A stretch of DNA of 64,000 nt from positions 39,258,118 through 39,322,117 of the forward strand of contig CM050653.1 in the NCBI GenBank assembly GCA_027574665.1, read 5' to 3'. The notes under the pieces are model-generated. The model saw nothing but the letters and a program-made list of their open reading frames with translations, made no database searches and was not told the DNA's origin. A program made the translations under genes and the position numbers. Origin of the DNA: Rhynochetos jubatus. Its lineage: Eukaryota > Chordata > Aves > Eurypygiformes > Rhynochetidae. Shown here piece after piece: positions 1 to 14,000 of this stretch; within the stretch, counting starts at the first letter, position 1, and the number at the start of each line of letters is the position of its first letter.

Positions 1-1922
1 GTAACTTGCTAATGGTGCTCAAATGTCAGAAACATTTGGGTAACTGAGGACTTCAGCAAAACAGCTGAAAGCGGTTGCTAAGTTGGACTGTCGAACAGTT
101 AGAAACTTGCAGACTGATGAAGAGTAGTTAGCTTAATGTGACTGTGGCACGCTACTTGTGCCAAAGAACAGTAGTGGCATTGAAGAGATCATAAATACCA
201 ACTCTGATTTGCACATCCGTGTTGTCAGTGGAAACAGCTGGCTGTTCAGAGGGCTGGCTCTGCAGGCAGCTGGTCAACTGCTTCAGTCCTTTACGGCCTT
301 CATTTATAAAAGACTGTTTTCACTATGTTTGCATCTTAAAACCAGGCAGAGCAGTTGTGCTTGAAATCACAAGTGTACTTGTCGATGAAGAAACATCATT
401 TACACCTTGGTTTTGCAGCACTAGTTTGAAAATCCGCATTTGTTCTTTGCGTGCTGTTTAAAGATCTTACTGTTACGACACAGCTTTGTCAGTCTGTGCT
501 TGTGGCATGTCACAAGTGTATGCATCCTTTGAGCAGGTACCTATAGTACATTTTTTCCCCCCAAAAATAGTTGTATGCTAGACCTTAACGGTAGTTAATT
601 GCTACATATAAATGGTGTGATACTTCTATTTACTTTCTGTTGCTGTGGGCATTTTATGTGATGTAATATGGTGATGGATGCCAACAGGGACTATTTGGAT
701 TTGGTTCTGTGAGCTTGTCAGTGAAAATTTATCCTGATAACAAGTACAGGCTGTATCAGGGTCAGTTTTAAGCTTGGGCAAACTAGGCAGATGTGTATGG
801 GAGCAAACTGCTAAGCTTGATAAAAATCATGGCCATAAAGCATGCGAGAGACCCTCTGGCCATGGCTCTGCGCTTGCCTTACGCAGAGCAGCCTCTCTGA
901 GCACCACCTTTGTGGAGTAGCTCTCCAGTTATTGTTCTGCTTCCTACATACTCAGCCTGCTACATGAGCACCACCTTCTCTCTGCTGCTGGAAAGACAAG
1001 CACTGCCACAAAAGTGTGGGGGTTTTTCCCATGCCAATAATGAGGGCAAACTAAGGTTTTTATCCTCATTTTTGCGAGTGACACGTTTCAGTTCTCCATA
1101 TGCTTCTGAGTTGGTGTCAGCTCTGACTGTTCATTACAACCCTGCCAAACCTTATGTGTTTTTCATAACTGTAGTGAATGGATGGGCAGCTTATGCAACT
1201 GGAGGCGTTTTTTCTTAATAGGTTGGTGCAATATAGAAAAAGCCTTAATGCAAATAACACACTGTGCTTCTGGGCTGGAAGCCTACACTCCCTCCTGGAA
1301 GTAGGCTTTCATCAATATCCAGTGTTTTGTGTACATACAGACATTTAAAAAACAAAGTTTGAGGAGCTAGGAAACTTTAAATTTTACAGATTTGCTAGCT
1401 TTATGTGAGTAATACTAAAAGAAAATACTTTTAAAACCAAAATTCTATGCATTTGATTTTGAAAAGCTTTTATGTTGGCACTTTCATGATCAGATTAAGT
1501 GCAAATAACTTGAGTAGCTTTTTCTTCTCCTAACGTTAAATCCACAGCTTTAAAAACAGAAGGCAGTTTGTGGCTTGTGAGCTTTACTTAACTAATTCAG
1601 TGCATGCTTGAAAGTTTTTTACTTAAAGTCTCCTAATTTCATGCATTACTATACCCAGACGGAAGATCTGTCTTTATAGAACCTCGAAAGGTTTTTTTAT
1701 ATAGTTCTATAGTCTGTCCTGTGTCAGAGAAATTGAGCATGATCTCATTTATAACTTGAAACTTGTTCTTTCTAGCAGAATTTCCATGCAGCCACCGAGT
1801 CTTCTTTGCAGATGCAGGGGCTTGCTTGCATGCAACTCATGGCTGCTGTAGGTCCTCTGTTTGCGGAAAGTAATTTTCTAGGCAGCAAACATTAACTTTG
1901 TCTCAAATTCTTCTCCCTGCAG
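1..1922 (+). other. CAPN7: CAPN7 intron 1, 3' part
   Basis: AT-rich sequence leading to the exon 2 acceptor (ttctccctgcag). No exon, transposon end or RNA gene was recognised. Exon 1, with the start codon, promoter and probable CpG island, must lie to the left. Confidence 0.8.
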
Positions 1923-2031
1923 GAAGCTGCACAAGCCTTGATTTATGCTGGGATGGCAGGGTCCAACTTGGAAAATATTCAAGAAAAAATAAATGAGTAC
2001 TTGGAGAGAGTTCAAGCTCTCCATTCAGCAG
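1923..2031 (+). CDS. CAPN7: CAPN7 exon 2 (second half of MIT domain 1)
   Basis: 109 nt, codons 35-70 plus the first base of Val71. It encodes a helical stretch beginning [10 protein letters not shown] and ending VQALHSA, the third helix of an MIT three-helix bundle. The acceptor is ctccctgcag and the donor gtgggt. The first codon is complete (phase 0), matching the family exon 1/2 junction after the tyrosine-rich end of the preceding helix. Confidence 0.95.
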
Positions 2032-5000
2032 GTGGGTAAGGAGCTTTCTAATTAAACCTTTGCTTAAATTAATTGAGTGGAAAGCCTTTTGGTGCAGTGG
2101 AATATGTATCAATGCCGTTTGCTCTGTTTTTCAGTACTCTAATTTTCTTGTCCTTTTTGAAGGACCACACATACAATGAGCACATCAGTGTTTTGAGTTC
2201 TGAAATACATCAGAAATGAAACGGAGACTTATTTCCTAGGGATTTGGGTGTGGATATTCTTTGTCTAAGTATTCTTGGGCACCTGCAGAGCAAACCTGGG
2301 AAAATAATTAAATGTAGTGACAAAAATTGATCAGGAACAAATCAAAACTCTCATCTAAGCCTCAGTTGCATGGTGGATTTGAAGTGAGTGGGTTCTGGTG
2401 TGTATGTAGAATTACTGAATTTGAGAGGGCAAAAGAACTCTTCGCTCTCCTGAGGGTTTCAGTGTCTCTGCTCAGACCAAAATCTCAGATTTTTGCTCAC
2501 CTGCAATTCTCAGAATCATAGAATCACTTGACCAAAAAGGGACCTTGGGAGGTCTATAGACCAATCTCCTGCACAAAGCAGGGTAGACATTGATTTTTTT
2601 TTTTTTTTTTTTTTTGGACCAGGTTGCTCATCTGCATCCTGAAAATGCCCAAGGACAGAAATTCCCCAGTGCTGCTGGGCCCCTGCTCCAGGGTGCCGTT
2701 GCCTTGCTAGTGATTTTTTTTTTAATATGTCTAGTTGGATTCATCCTTGTTTTAATCCATAGCCTCTCTTTTTCTTTGCAAGAACCTGAATCCATTTTCC
2801 TCATAACTTTGCAGTTACTGGCAGGTTGCTATTAGGTCCCCTCAAAGCCATCTCTCCTCCTGGCTGAAAAGCCCTGCTTTGTCAGCTGCTTCTCAAAAGC
2901 CCAAGTCTTCCAGCCCCAACCATAATTAGGGACCTGAGATTGGATGTGGTATACCACATAGAGCCTGTTGAGTCAAGGGTGGTAATTGCTTCCCCCATCT
3001 CCTGGCTGTGCTTCTCCTGGCACAGCCCAGGGTGCTGTTAGCCACCATCGCTGCCAGGGGCCTGCGGGCTTGGGCTTACCCAGCTGTACCTCAGCCCTTT
3101 CTCTGCAGAGCTGGACCCTGCAGGGTGTCAGTCTGTCCCAGACACAGGGCGTAGCATTTGTCCGGACCCTGCAGGGTGTCAGTCTGTCCCAGACACGGGG
3201 CATAGCATTTGTCTGGGTTCAATTTCCTGAGGTCCCTGTCAGCCTGTTACTTGGCTTGCCTGCCTCCCTTCGAGTAGCAGCTGTGTCCTTGAGTGAATCA
3301 GTTTGGTGGGGTCTGCAGCCTTGATGAAGGTGCACTCCATCTTCTCCTTCCGGTCATTAATGAAGGTCTTAAATGGGATGGACACCTAAGGAACCTGTGT
3401 AGTACCACAGGTGATTGGTTTTCACAAATGCTGGAACATTTTACATGATTCAACATCCTTTACCTTAGTGTAGTATGAAGGAGACTTTATTTACATTATT
3501 TAACATGTGACATAATCCTGGGAGTGTATCTCTGCTTTGAGATGGGGATGGTGTTTTCTTGTCCTTGCCAAGATGTTTTTAGCAAAGTTCAGAAAGTTCG
3601 TTTTCCAGCCAAGAAATAGATACTACCCATCGGATTAGAACTGCTAGCGTTTCAGTACCATGTTAAGGATGTTTTTTCCATGTCTGCTGCTGTGGAAAGC
3701 TAAATACTTTCTTTTTCATTTAGTTCAGTCACAGAACACGGATCCTCTGAAGTCGAAACAACAGTTGGACTTGGAGCGCGCTCACTTCCTAGTTACACAG
3801 GCTTTTGATGAAGATGATAAAGGCAATGCGGAGGAAGCTATAGAGCTGTACACAGAAGCTGTGGAACTCTGTTTGAAAACAGTATGTTAAGCTACAGGTT
3901 AACTTGGTGGAATTATGTGATGGTAAGAAATTCTTCCACTTACACAAGTGACTGACCCTTGAAGGCTGGCTTAAAAACGGAGTACCTGTATTGCTAAAAA
4001 CTATTTTTTAATCTTTTTTTCCACTGGCTTTTTTGTGTTTCTTCCAGTCTTTGTTATGTTGCTATTCAACACTGTAAATTTATGGGGACTTGTGATTTAT
4101 GTGTTTTTTTATTTTAAACTGGATTATACTAAAAACTAGAAATATTCTGGAACTTTTTTCATGTTAATTTTTGACCTGGAGTGAATGCAACACTACAGCA
4201 GAAATTAAAGCCAGTGTAAACTGAAGATTACTTGTTAATGTGTCAGCTGTATTACTTTCTGACTACATTAAAGGAAGTAATTTAAGGGAAATTGGTGTGC
4301 GTAACACTTTGAGAACATAATGGTCTACCAATGCCAAAACTAGTAAAAATACTACTTGATTATTGAGTGCTCAACATTACAGCTGCCATGACTGGTTTCA
4401 AGTCACACTGAAATTAACGGTAAGGATGAATTGGCCATTAAATAAATGATGGAGAATATAATTACAGGTACTGCTTTTTTCCCTTAAGTCCAGTCGCCTT
4501 AACTAACTCATTACAGGAAGAGCTCACCATCATAATGTAACTCCACCAAGTCTGTTTTTCTTTTTCCCTTTTATTCCCTTTTTATAATGTCAATATGTGT
4601 TTGTTGTTGAGAGGGGAATGTTACTTTTCCTATATGCTACAGTAAAATCTTATTTTCTCTACATTCTGTAAACTGGTTTTATGTAGGCTGAAAAGCCCTG
4701 GTGATGCTGTGTAACCAGATGAAGAGCTAGTAGAACTGCTCTAGTTTTTCCACTTGAGCTGTTGGAGCAGAACATTTTCAGTCTATTACATAAAATTTAC
4801 TGCGGCAGCGTGCTGGTTTTCCTTTGCTGCGTTCTTCCTTCTGTTGTGTCAGTGCGTGCAAATATTATTTACACATATTGAAGTTAGCCTGAAATTATCT
4901 TGCGTTAGCAGCTGCTTTTATCAGGTATTTCTTTAGGCACAGATGCTGCTGAAGTTTCTTTTAATCTTGACTAGCATGTTACTTTAAGGTGACTGTAGGC

Positions 5001-8000
5001 TTTATCCCTCAGGGTGTTCAAAAAATACCTTCTTCTCCCCAGGATGAAAGAAGATTGAAGGAATTCTGCTATCTTGAAGCTTTGCTTCTGTCTTTCTCCT
5101 CAGTGTATTCAGGTGGAGAGATTTGTTTCTTCCTTCCTCTTGAAGTGCTCAGAGAGCAGCCATTCATCCTTTTCTGTGGCTGACTCCTAGATGGGTTGCT
5201 GGTGTTCCATCTCCGCTGCTTACCTTCATACTTCTTTCGGAGTCTTTTCCAACCAGGAACTCCAGAGTGTAATTTATTTGAAAATGAAAATAGTTGCTTA
5301 TAGAGGGTGTTTTGAGTTTTGTTTCTTGGGGTGAAAATAGCTTGCCTTTTGGTTCCTCATTTGACCTAGCTGGCCTGGGAGAATCAGTCAAGGTACAAAG
5401 CCAGAACCTGAAAGCTGCTTCGGGGTGTCACAGCAGAAGCCGCGCCTCGTGTTGTGCCTCTTGCAGATCGCTTAGCAGCAGTAGTGGTGCTCCTTCTGTA
5501 AGGAAGACAGAAGCGTAAACTGTCATAGCTGACCTCCCAGCTGGGCACAGAAGTTAGCACTCAATAAGCTGTTTTGGTGCCCTGTTGTAGCTTATTTGAT
5601 GCCTTAGGTGCCCAAGAACAAGATTTTTAATTTGCAAGCAATTCTGTTTGTTTATATTTTATGAAAGTAAACATTCAAATTCATTTTTTTCCTAAATTAC
5701 CATGGTTATTTTTGACTCATTTGGCGAAAAGAATGGGAACACATTTAAGCTTCGTAGGATACCTAACATTTGGTTTTGTCTTCTTCCTTCCCAGAGTGTT
5801 TTAATATGGTTAATTCTTATGGCAAATTTTTTCTGTATACAATGTTGCCCATGCTGAAGAATTTTAAATATCACTTTGGTTTCATGAATGTTCACTAGAA
5901 CAGCTGAGATTTAAAAAAAAAAAAAAAAAACCAAACAACACATATTTGCTCATTTCAAGTGAGAATTGCGAAAAACAGCTAGTTACTGTTTGCTGTCACC
6001 TCTAAATGTGGAATTTGACAAGCTGAGCCTATAAAACCTGCAGGGTGTTTTTTTAATGTACAGCCTTTTCTTCTGTTTCGTACTTAAGGCTACTGAAACT
6101 TCAGAAGCAGGCCTCCAGTCAAAACTGAAACAGCTGGCTCGACAAGCACTGGATAGGTGAGTGTTGCCCATGTTGTGTCCCATGTATTCTGCTTATATGT
6201 GACTATCCAGCAGCTTCATACAACAACGGAAATATGGCTCTTGAATATACAGTTTTCAAGCCGTTGAAATGCTGAGTTGTGAGAATGCTACTAGTGGGGT
6301 TTTAGTGTTAGTGTAGCTGCTAGACAAATCCTGAAGGTATGAGAAGGCACAGTTGAGTTTGCTCTGTCTGTTTCAGTGGTCTTGTTCTGAGGTTCTGGAT
6401 AATGAACGTTTACACAAATTCTGCCATCAGCATAATGTAAAGGCGACATAAATCTAACCAGAAGTAGCTTATATAATAATTAGAAATGCTGTATTTAACT
6501 GATTTTAGAACAGGAAAATAAAGCAGCAGTGGCATCAGAAATTGATTTTTCTTAGGAAAAGTGCTGTTGGTCAACTTGGGCATTTGTCCATTCCATTTAA
6601 CATCTGTAGAAACATGAACCAGGCAAATCAGTAACTGAACCATAGCTATATTTTTATCGTTGCTTTAAACAAAATGCGTTTTTATTCGCTTTAGAGCAGA
6701 GGCGCTAAAGGAATCTGTGTCCAAGTCATCTCAGAAGGAGAAGTCAAGTGCAGCTAAACCAAATCAGCCAGTCAGAACATTCTTTCCGCTGGGACCTGAT
6801 TTTAGTTTAAATGATAAACCACAGACAATCAGAGCAGTACAAGCTAGTGAATCTCAAGGTCAGAGATACACTGCAGAGGAGATTGAAGTGCTCAGGTAAG
6901 TTGAAGACAAGTTTTTCCGAAACGTTATCATTTCTGCTCACATCCTTTGTGCATCTGACGCCGTAGATTGAAACAGCTAAAGCACGAGGTGTATAAATAG
7001 AGGGTTGGAAAGCCACCTCTTACAGACCCCATTGCTGCTACTACCTACACATCAATAAATCATTTTATTTTCTATGTTAACATAATTAGCGTCTTTTATT
7101 CACTGAGCATACTTTCTAGTTTGTATTGAGGAGACAATTGCTTGTAACTGATGCCAGGATTACTTTTCATAGCCTTATTTCTGTATGTTATACATAACCT
7201 ACCTGACTGAGTTCATGAAAGATGTCTCTGAGAAGCCAAGGTACAAAGATGTTTTTCTCGATTATGCAGCTACTACTTCACTAGAAACTGAAGAAGCATA
7301 ACCCATTGTGGGACTGTGATTTCTGTTACATCCAGTTCCTTTTGCTTTGATTTTTATTGTAGGTGGGATAAGCTACAAATCTCCAAGACCTTTAGCCTAA
7401 ATCGTGAATTTTTTAAACTATCAAATAAATAATTTTTAAAAAGCACATTGTCTGATAGGTATTTCAGCCTTCCTCCTCCTCCCTGTGCAATAAAAAGGAT
7501 TAACAGAGATGATGCTCAACATGCTCTAAGATTTGATAGTAAATCATTTAGTGTGCTTGTTGACTTTAGGGGACTTAAAGGGACTGAGGATGTGGTCATG
7601 GAGATAGAAATGTGCGTGTGTTGGAAAAGTTGCAGAGCATCAAGAATTACCGTGTTAAAATTTCACTGTTTTCCTCTTGTAGGGCCTGTGCAGTGAATGT
7701 TTCTGGTTTTGTGGGTGATTTGGATGGGTTTTCTTTGGTTTTGGGGTGGTTGTTTTTTCAAGGTTTTTGATTCTATGATTCTCTTGCAAGACTGAAACAA
7801 CATAGAATGGTTTGGGTCGGAAGGGACCTTAAAGACCATCTAGTTCCAACCCCCCTGCCATGGGCAGGGACACCCTCCACTAGACCAGGTTGCTCCAAGC
7901 CTCATCCAGCCTGGCCTTGAAGACAGCCTTTAACCATAATTTGATTTAAACATATTTTGCATACCTTTTTCTGTTAACTCCATGTTTGAAACTGAAATTA

Positions 8001-11000
8001 TATTCACATTTAAATAGGATTCTCTTTTCTTGTTTAGAAAGTGTTCTGTGTGCCTAGGTAAAAAATGTACTAATAAACATGTGCAGTATTTTTGTTGTTA
8101 TTTGGCAAAGTGTTCCAAAATACTGCCCCAAATAGGACAAGTTGACAGCAATTAACAACTAGAAACACTTAAATTTCATCTAAGACCCTCTTTAATGAGA
8201 GGCTTAAGTGGCTTGAGAAATTCTATTTAGACAAATGTAGTTTTAAATGTGACTTCTACAACTATGAAAAGGTTTGTGGCTGATTAGCCATTTCTGTCCT
8301 GGCATGGTGGCTTGTCTGCAGGTATGTGCTTGCAGGATTAGTGACTGAGCCATCCAGTGCTGCACTCTTCAAACCCAGATACATACAGTGGGGGGTTCAC
8401 TTTCAAGATACAAGTCTTCCTGTTTTCAGGAGCACTGTGTCTTGTTAGTTTTTAAAAACTAATTTTGTTGTTACCTTCTGGAACTTATTCTTTGTAAAAC
8501 AATAGATAGGTTTGTAACCATTTTTTTTTTCTTATGACTTGCAGGAAGACTTCAAAGATTAATGGCATTGAATATGTACCGTTCATGAGTGTGGATCTGA
8601 GGGAACGTTTTGCCTTCCCTATGCCATTTTCGTAAGTGCAATTCAATCACTGAACTTTATTTTTGTTTTTATTTCCAAAGACTTCCCATGAAAATTTTCT
8701 TTTTCAGAGTTTAAAATCGTTTAAGTAGGCTTTTAAGCATAAGGAGGTGTGATATGTAACTGCTAGACCCTCATTCATGAGCAATAATATGTTGATTACA
8801 TAGCTGTAATAGTGAACGACACTTGGGGTGGGGTGGTTGGTGTGTTTTCAGTTTTCTGCTCCGTGTTTTCAGAACTAGTGTAACTTTTATTGTTAGTTCA
8901 TCATACTGATTTCTGCTGGTGCAGATGGCTTTATGGAAATCCCTTCAGTGCTGTACAAAGGAATCTCTTGGGGTTTATTTCATGTTTTTAATTTTTTTTT
9001 GCCTTTTTTCCCTAAAAATCACAAGCTTAGCAGCAGCGGTCTTTGAAATTGTTTTACAGTGCTGTATATAAAGCTGTGTAACTGTTCTGTGTGTATTTTG
9101 CACCATCTGTCAGACTTATACAAGACTGGACTGAAAATCCTTTCTAAACTGCTGTTGATTTATTTCTACCTTTTTCTCTTACAACGTTAGTGATAAATGT
9201 GGGAAGTTACCCCTATCCCCCAAACAGAAAGCGATGTTTGCGAAGTGGGTGCGACCAGATGACATAACAAATAACCCTACGATGATTTACACTGTATCAA
9301 GTTTCAGCATAAAGCAGGTAAATTGTTCCTAAAGAGAAACGTGTGCTGATAGCAGTTTATTGCAAGGGATCTTCTTGCTCAAAAAGGAATCCGGAAATGT
9401 GAGGGTGCTTCCCCAGTTCTCATGAGATGAGATAAACAGTATCACTTCAGATTCCACGCATTTTCTAGCCATGAGCATAAATGGGTGAGTTAGTGGAGAT
9501 GAAAACCAGAATTTGAATTTCAGCTGAAAATCCTGTTTTCCAGAAACATGGGTTAGATTAGTATGTAGTCACGCTTCAATGTCTGAGGGGAGACCAGTGA
9601 CGAGCAGCGTTCCTCAGGGGTCGGTGTTGGGACCAGGGCTGTTTAACATCTTTGTCAGTGACATGGATGATGGCATCGAGTGCCCCCTCAGCAAGTCTGC
9701 TGACAACAGCAAACTGTGTGGTGTGACACGCTGGAGGGAAGTGATGCCATCCAGAGGGACCTGGACAGGCTGGAGAGGTGGGGCTGTGCCAACCTCATGG
9801 AGTTCAACAAGGCCAAGTGTAGGGTCCTGCACATGGGTCGGGGCAATCCCAAGCACAAGTATAGGCTGGGCAGAGAATGGATCGAGGGCAGCCCTGAGGA
9901 GAAGGACCTGGGGGTACTGGGGGATGAAAAGCTGCGCATCAGCCGGCAGTGTGCGCTGGCAGCCCAGAAAGCCAACCGAATCCTGGGCTGTATCCAGAGC
10001 AGCATGGCCAGCAGGTCGAGGGTGGGGATTCTCCCTCTCTGCTCTGCTCTTGTGAGACCCCACCTGGAGTGCTGCATCCAGGTCTGGGGCCCCCAGCATC
10101 AGAAGTATATCAACTGGTTGGAGTGAGTCCAGAGGAGGCCACGAATATGCTCAGAGGGCTGGAGCCCCTCTGCTGAGGGGCTGGTTCAGCCTGGAGAAGA
10201 GAAGGCTCCGGGGGACCTTACAGCACCTTCCAGTGCCTGAAGGGGCCTACAAGAAAGCTGAGGGGGACACTTTTTACAAGGGCCTGTAGTGACAGGACAA
10301 GGGGTAATGGATTTAAATTGAAAGCAGGGAGATTTAGGTTAGATATCAGGAAGAAATTCTTCCTGGAGAGGGTGGGGAGGCACTGGCACAGGTTGCCCAG
10401 GGAAGCTGTGGGTGCCCCATCCCTGGCAGTGTCCAAGGCCAGGCTGGATGAGGCTTGGAGCAACCTGGTCTAGTGGAGGGCGTCCCTGCCCATGGCAGGG
10501 GGGTTGGAACTAGATGGTCTTTAAGGTCCCTTCCAACCCAAACCATTCTGTGAAAAAAAGCCACAGCAAATTGTTCACTGAATTTACTGCGTGGTAAAAA
10601 TAACGAACAAGATTTTTAAATTTTTATCTGACAGGAAGCAGAGTGGCCAGTTGAGAACAGTGAAAATATCTTGCTTAGTGTTCAGTTGCAGATGGCCCCA
10701 GCTATTCTGAAATCGGCAGCAGCTCAAGCTGTTTGATATGCTTTGTATTACACAGTGTGTTTTGGGTGGGAGGGAGTCAGTCTGAGTGGCTGCCAAGGTA
10801 TTTGCACTTGCCTTTGATGGTCGCTGGTAATTCTAACTCTAGTTTGGCTCTGCAGGGACTTTGTGTTGAACAGGCATATGCTTCCTGCCTTTTCAGTAGT
10901 AACTTTGCTTCTCTTCATTCAAATCTTTCCCTTTTGAAGAGAATTAGAATTTTCCTTCCCTCCGGACACCCCGTTTGTCATTCAGTATGTAAGTTACTAG

Positions 11001-14000
11001 TACATGTCCTCACTGGTGTTCTTTTCTGTACAGACAGTAGTGTCGGATTGTTCTTTCGTGGCATCGCTAGCCATCAGTGCAGCGTATGAAAGAAGATATA
11101 ACAAAAAATTGATCACAAGGTAAGTAGCTGTGGCTTTCTAAGATCTCTTTGGACTTAGTAGTGCCAAGTTGTTGCAGTATGTTCTACGACAGTGAAAAAG
11201 TCTTTGTTTCACATTCATCTCCCTGGGACTCAGCACTTCTGAGAGCGGTCAATTTTATGTAGAGATGTATACAGACACTGAAGTCCAGCTTCCGGTGTGC
11301 TTTGAGGAGTAATAAGTAGTTTGGAAGGGTTGGTTTGGTTTTGAATATAAATTATAATGCTTTATGAGCTTATTTTCCTACTTTGCTGTGCCAGCTGCTG
11401 TGCAGCAGGTGGTGCCTCCTGCATCTCATTGTAGAATTAATGATAACAACACTAGCTCAGTTGCACTTGACTGGCATCCAGTGATAAATTTGTCTGGGGT
11501 TTGGCACACTCTGCCAGGAGCCCATTGCCAGACCTGTGTGTGAACGTTGTTCCTGGATTTTTTTTTGATGTAATCTGTACTCATTAGAACTGAGCTTTTA
11601 TTCTTTTTCAAGAGCAGCGAGTTCTGCGCTGTCATCGTCTTCAAATGTTTGACTTGTCGTTTAGGCAAATACTATATTTATATTACAGATACGTAAATAC
11701 AGTTTGCTTAATAGTAAGATAAATTTGTTTGCCCTGCTTCTGTTGGAGAAAAAATGAGGTTACTTACGTTCTTACTGCAGCAAGAGCAAGGCCTGAAAAA
11801 TAAAACCTATTTAAATATTATTGTCATTTTTACTAAGTTTGAGTTGCTCTTTCATGTTTATCAGTGTATGTACAGGCAAGTCATTTACGTCACAATTTCC
11901 TCTTTTTTAACAGTATAATTTACCCTCAGAATAAGAAAGGAGAACCAGAGTATAATCCGTGTGGCAAATACATGGTGAAACTTCACATCAATGGGGTACC
12001 TAGAAAGGTAAGTGGTTTTGAGGACACTTAATACTGTTGAAGTCCTAGATTTTAAAGGCTTGGTCAGCTTCACTGTGATGCTGTGCTTGCATAGAAAAAC
12101 TTTAGGTATGTTTTGTTAAAAGTGGGGTTTTTTTAATTTTTAAACCTTGAGATTCATTTTAGTTGTGAAGTATGTAACGGAATGTAGGCATTTATTCTAC
12201 AGTCATCCATGAACATAGCCTTACATTTGTTAAAAAAATCTTTATATTGCTTAAAATAATTCTGAAAACCATACAGAAACAAAATTATGCATCCCATATT
12301 TATGAATAGGGGGTGCAAGTAATCCACTTTTCCGCTCCTTCTTAGAAAGGAATTTAGAGAACTAAAAAAGTGCGGAGGGGGACACCGAGTATAGCCATGG
12401 AATGAGCATAGAGGAATAACTCAGATGACCACAGTGTTTTTAGTAACGAGAGCTGATGCCTGAAGATACATGACAGAGCTTTGTAAACACACAAACAACT
12501 TCATTTTCTTTTCAGTGCAATAAATAAGAGCATAATACCTCACTGTAGCACTGATGATTTCAGATCATAGCGATTGATGAACGTGTACGGGAGTACAGAA
12601 GTAGAGGGGTCATATTCACAGGTCCGGGGAGTAAGGGGAAAGTCCTCAAAGGGTATTAATTGCTAAGATATAAACACTGCGTCAGGAAGTCCTTGAGTTG
12701 CAAAATTCCAGAATTTGAATGTTTCAGGGAAGTATCATTTATGTGCTTGCCTTGCTCTTAATAGTCCTTCTGAAATACCTCCTAATGGCAGCCTTTGGTT
12801 AGAAGAGCCAATGGCCATTCATCCTAGGACAAGGACAATTCCTTCCTGCACAGACAGGATTTGGCCAGAAACTGTGCTGCGTCGGTAGCCTGTGTTGGCA
12901 ACGTGAAACCGCGCTGGGAAACTGTTTGAGACCAGCACAAATACTGCAGTAGCAATCTGTAATAACGCCAGATATATTCTACCTAACCAAAAGAAGAAAT
13001 GGTAGTGCTTGCACAGCTGCTGTTTTGGGTTGTTTTGCCTTTCCAGCGGGAAGGAGTTTAAATCTGGAGCTAGGGACTCTGAAAGTGATGTGACACATTG
13101 TGTCCTGATAGATAAATAACTGTTTATTTTTCTGCTGGCTGCCACGCACGGTTCAAGCTCTGTTTCCTCATTAGGCGAGGAATATTGTTAGGCCTTGCTG
13201 TACTTTTTGTGCTGGTAATTACGCTGAGCTTCTCCGCAGCTACCTTTTACAGTAGCTATTGGAGGCTTTATAAGAGCGTGCTGTCATCCCCCCATTATGC
13301 CCAGGGGAAAGCGAGGTAGGGGATCACAGGTCGCCCAGTTAGACCAGTGCCAGTAAGAGCTGGCCATGGAATTTCGTGTTCACCTGGGCAGACCGCTGCA
13401 GGGTCGATGGAGGGGTCCGTGTGTGAGAACGATGGTCAGGTCTGGCTGCGTCGGAGCAACTGTAGATTAATGAGAGCGTGGTTTTATTTTTTTAAATGCT
13501 TTCAAGATACTTTATTAGCTTTATGATGATTTTTCATGTGTTTATTTCACACAGGTAATCATAGATGACCAATTGCCTGTTGATCATAGCGGGGAACTTC
13601 TCTGCTCTTATTCTAACAATAAGAATGAATTATGGGTATCGCTAATAGAAAAGGCTTACATGAAGGTCATGGGAGGATATGATTTTCCTGGATCAAATTC
13701 TGTAAGTACTAGATTATTTCTAAGAGGCAAAAATCCCTCTTAGATAATCTTGGATCAAATAATTTTCCTTCTAGGGAAATCAAAGTGAATTGCTTGGGGA
13801 GACGAGTATTGGGTTTGACGTTTCCTTACTTCTTTCACAAACAAGCTTAGCTGTGCTTAACGAGATTGAGTCCATCAAAATAGAATGAGCAAGATGTCTT
13901 GATGGGCAGAGCTAATCTTGGTTCTCTGACTGCAGGATTGGCACTTAGGGTTGGGAAGTGTGTGTGTTTATGTAGTCTAAATGGAAGTGTTGGGTGAAGC

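Larger units (their letters stand above)
2511..3413 (-). mobile_element. CR1 LINE fragment, antisense
   Basis: It begins with the inverted CR1 terminus (agaatcatagaatcac) and then the inverted 3' text gggaccttgggaggtc. It continues through CR1 coding-derived text (cccagggtgctgttagcc; gaaggtgcactccatcttct) for about 0.9 kb. It is an old, diverged copy interrupted by a T22 run (2594-2615) and a local duplication. The left edge is clear; the right edge is approximate. Confidence 0.8.
2032..3723 (+). other. CAPN7: CAPN7 intron 2
   Basis: 1,692 nt. About half is one antisense CR1 copy (2511-3413) containing a T22 run and a 51-bp tandem duplication. The remainder is unremarkable. Confidence 0.85.
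9318..11033 (+). other. CAPN7: CAPN7 intron 7
   Basis: 1,716 nt, more than half of it one sense-oriented CR1 copy (about 9570-10556). The rest is ordinary AT-rich intron. Confidence 0.85.

Noticed and set aside
7768..7790. ttgattctatgattctc, resembling sense CR1 terminal octamers
   Set aside because: No CR1 body precedes it; too short to call. It may only be chance next to the antisense CR1 at 7799.
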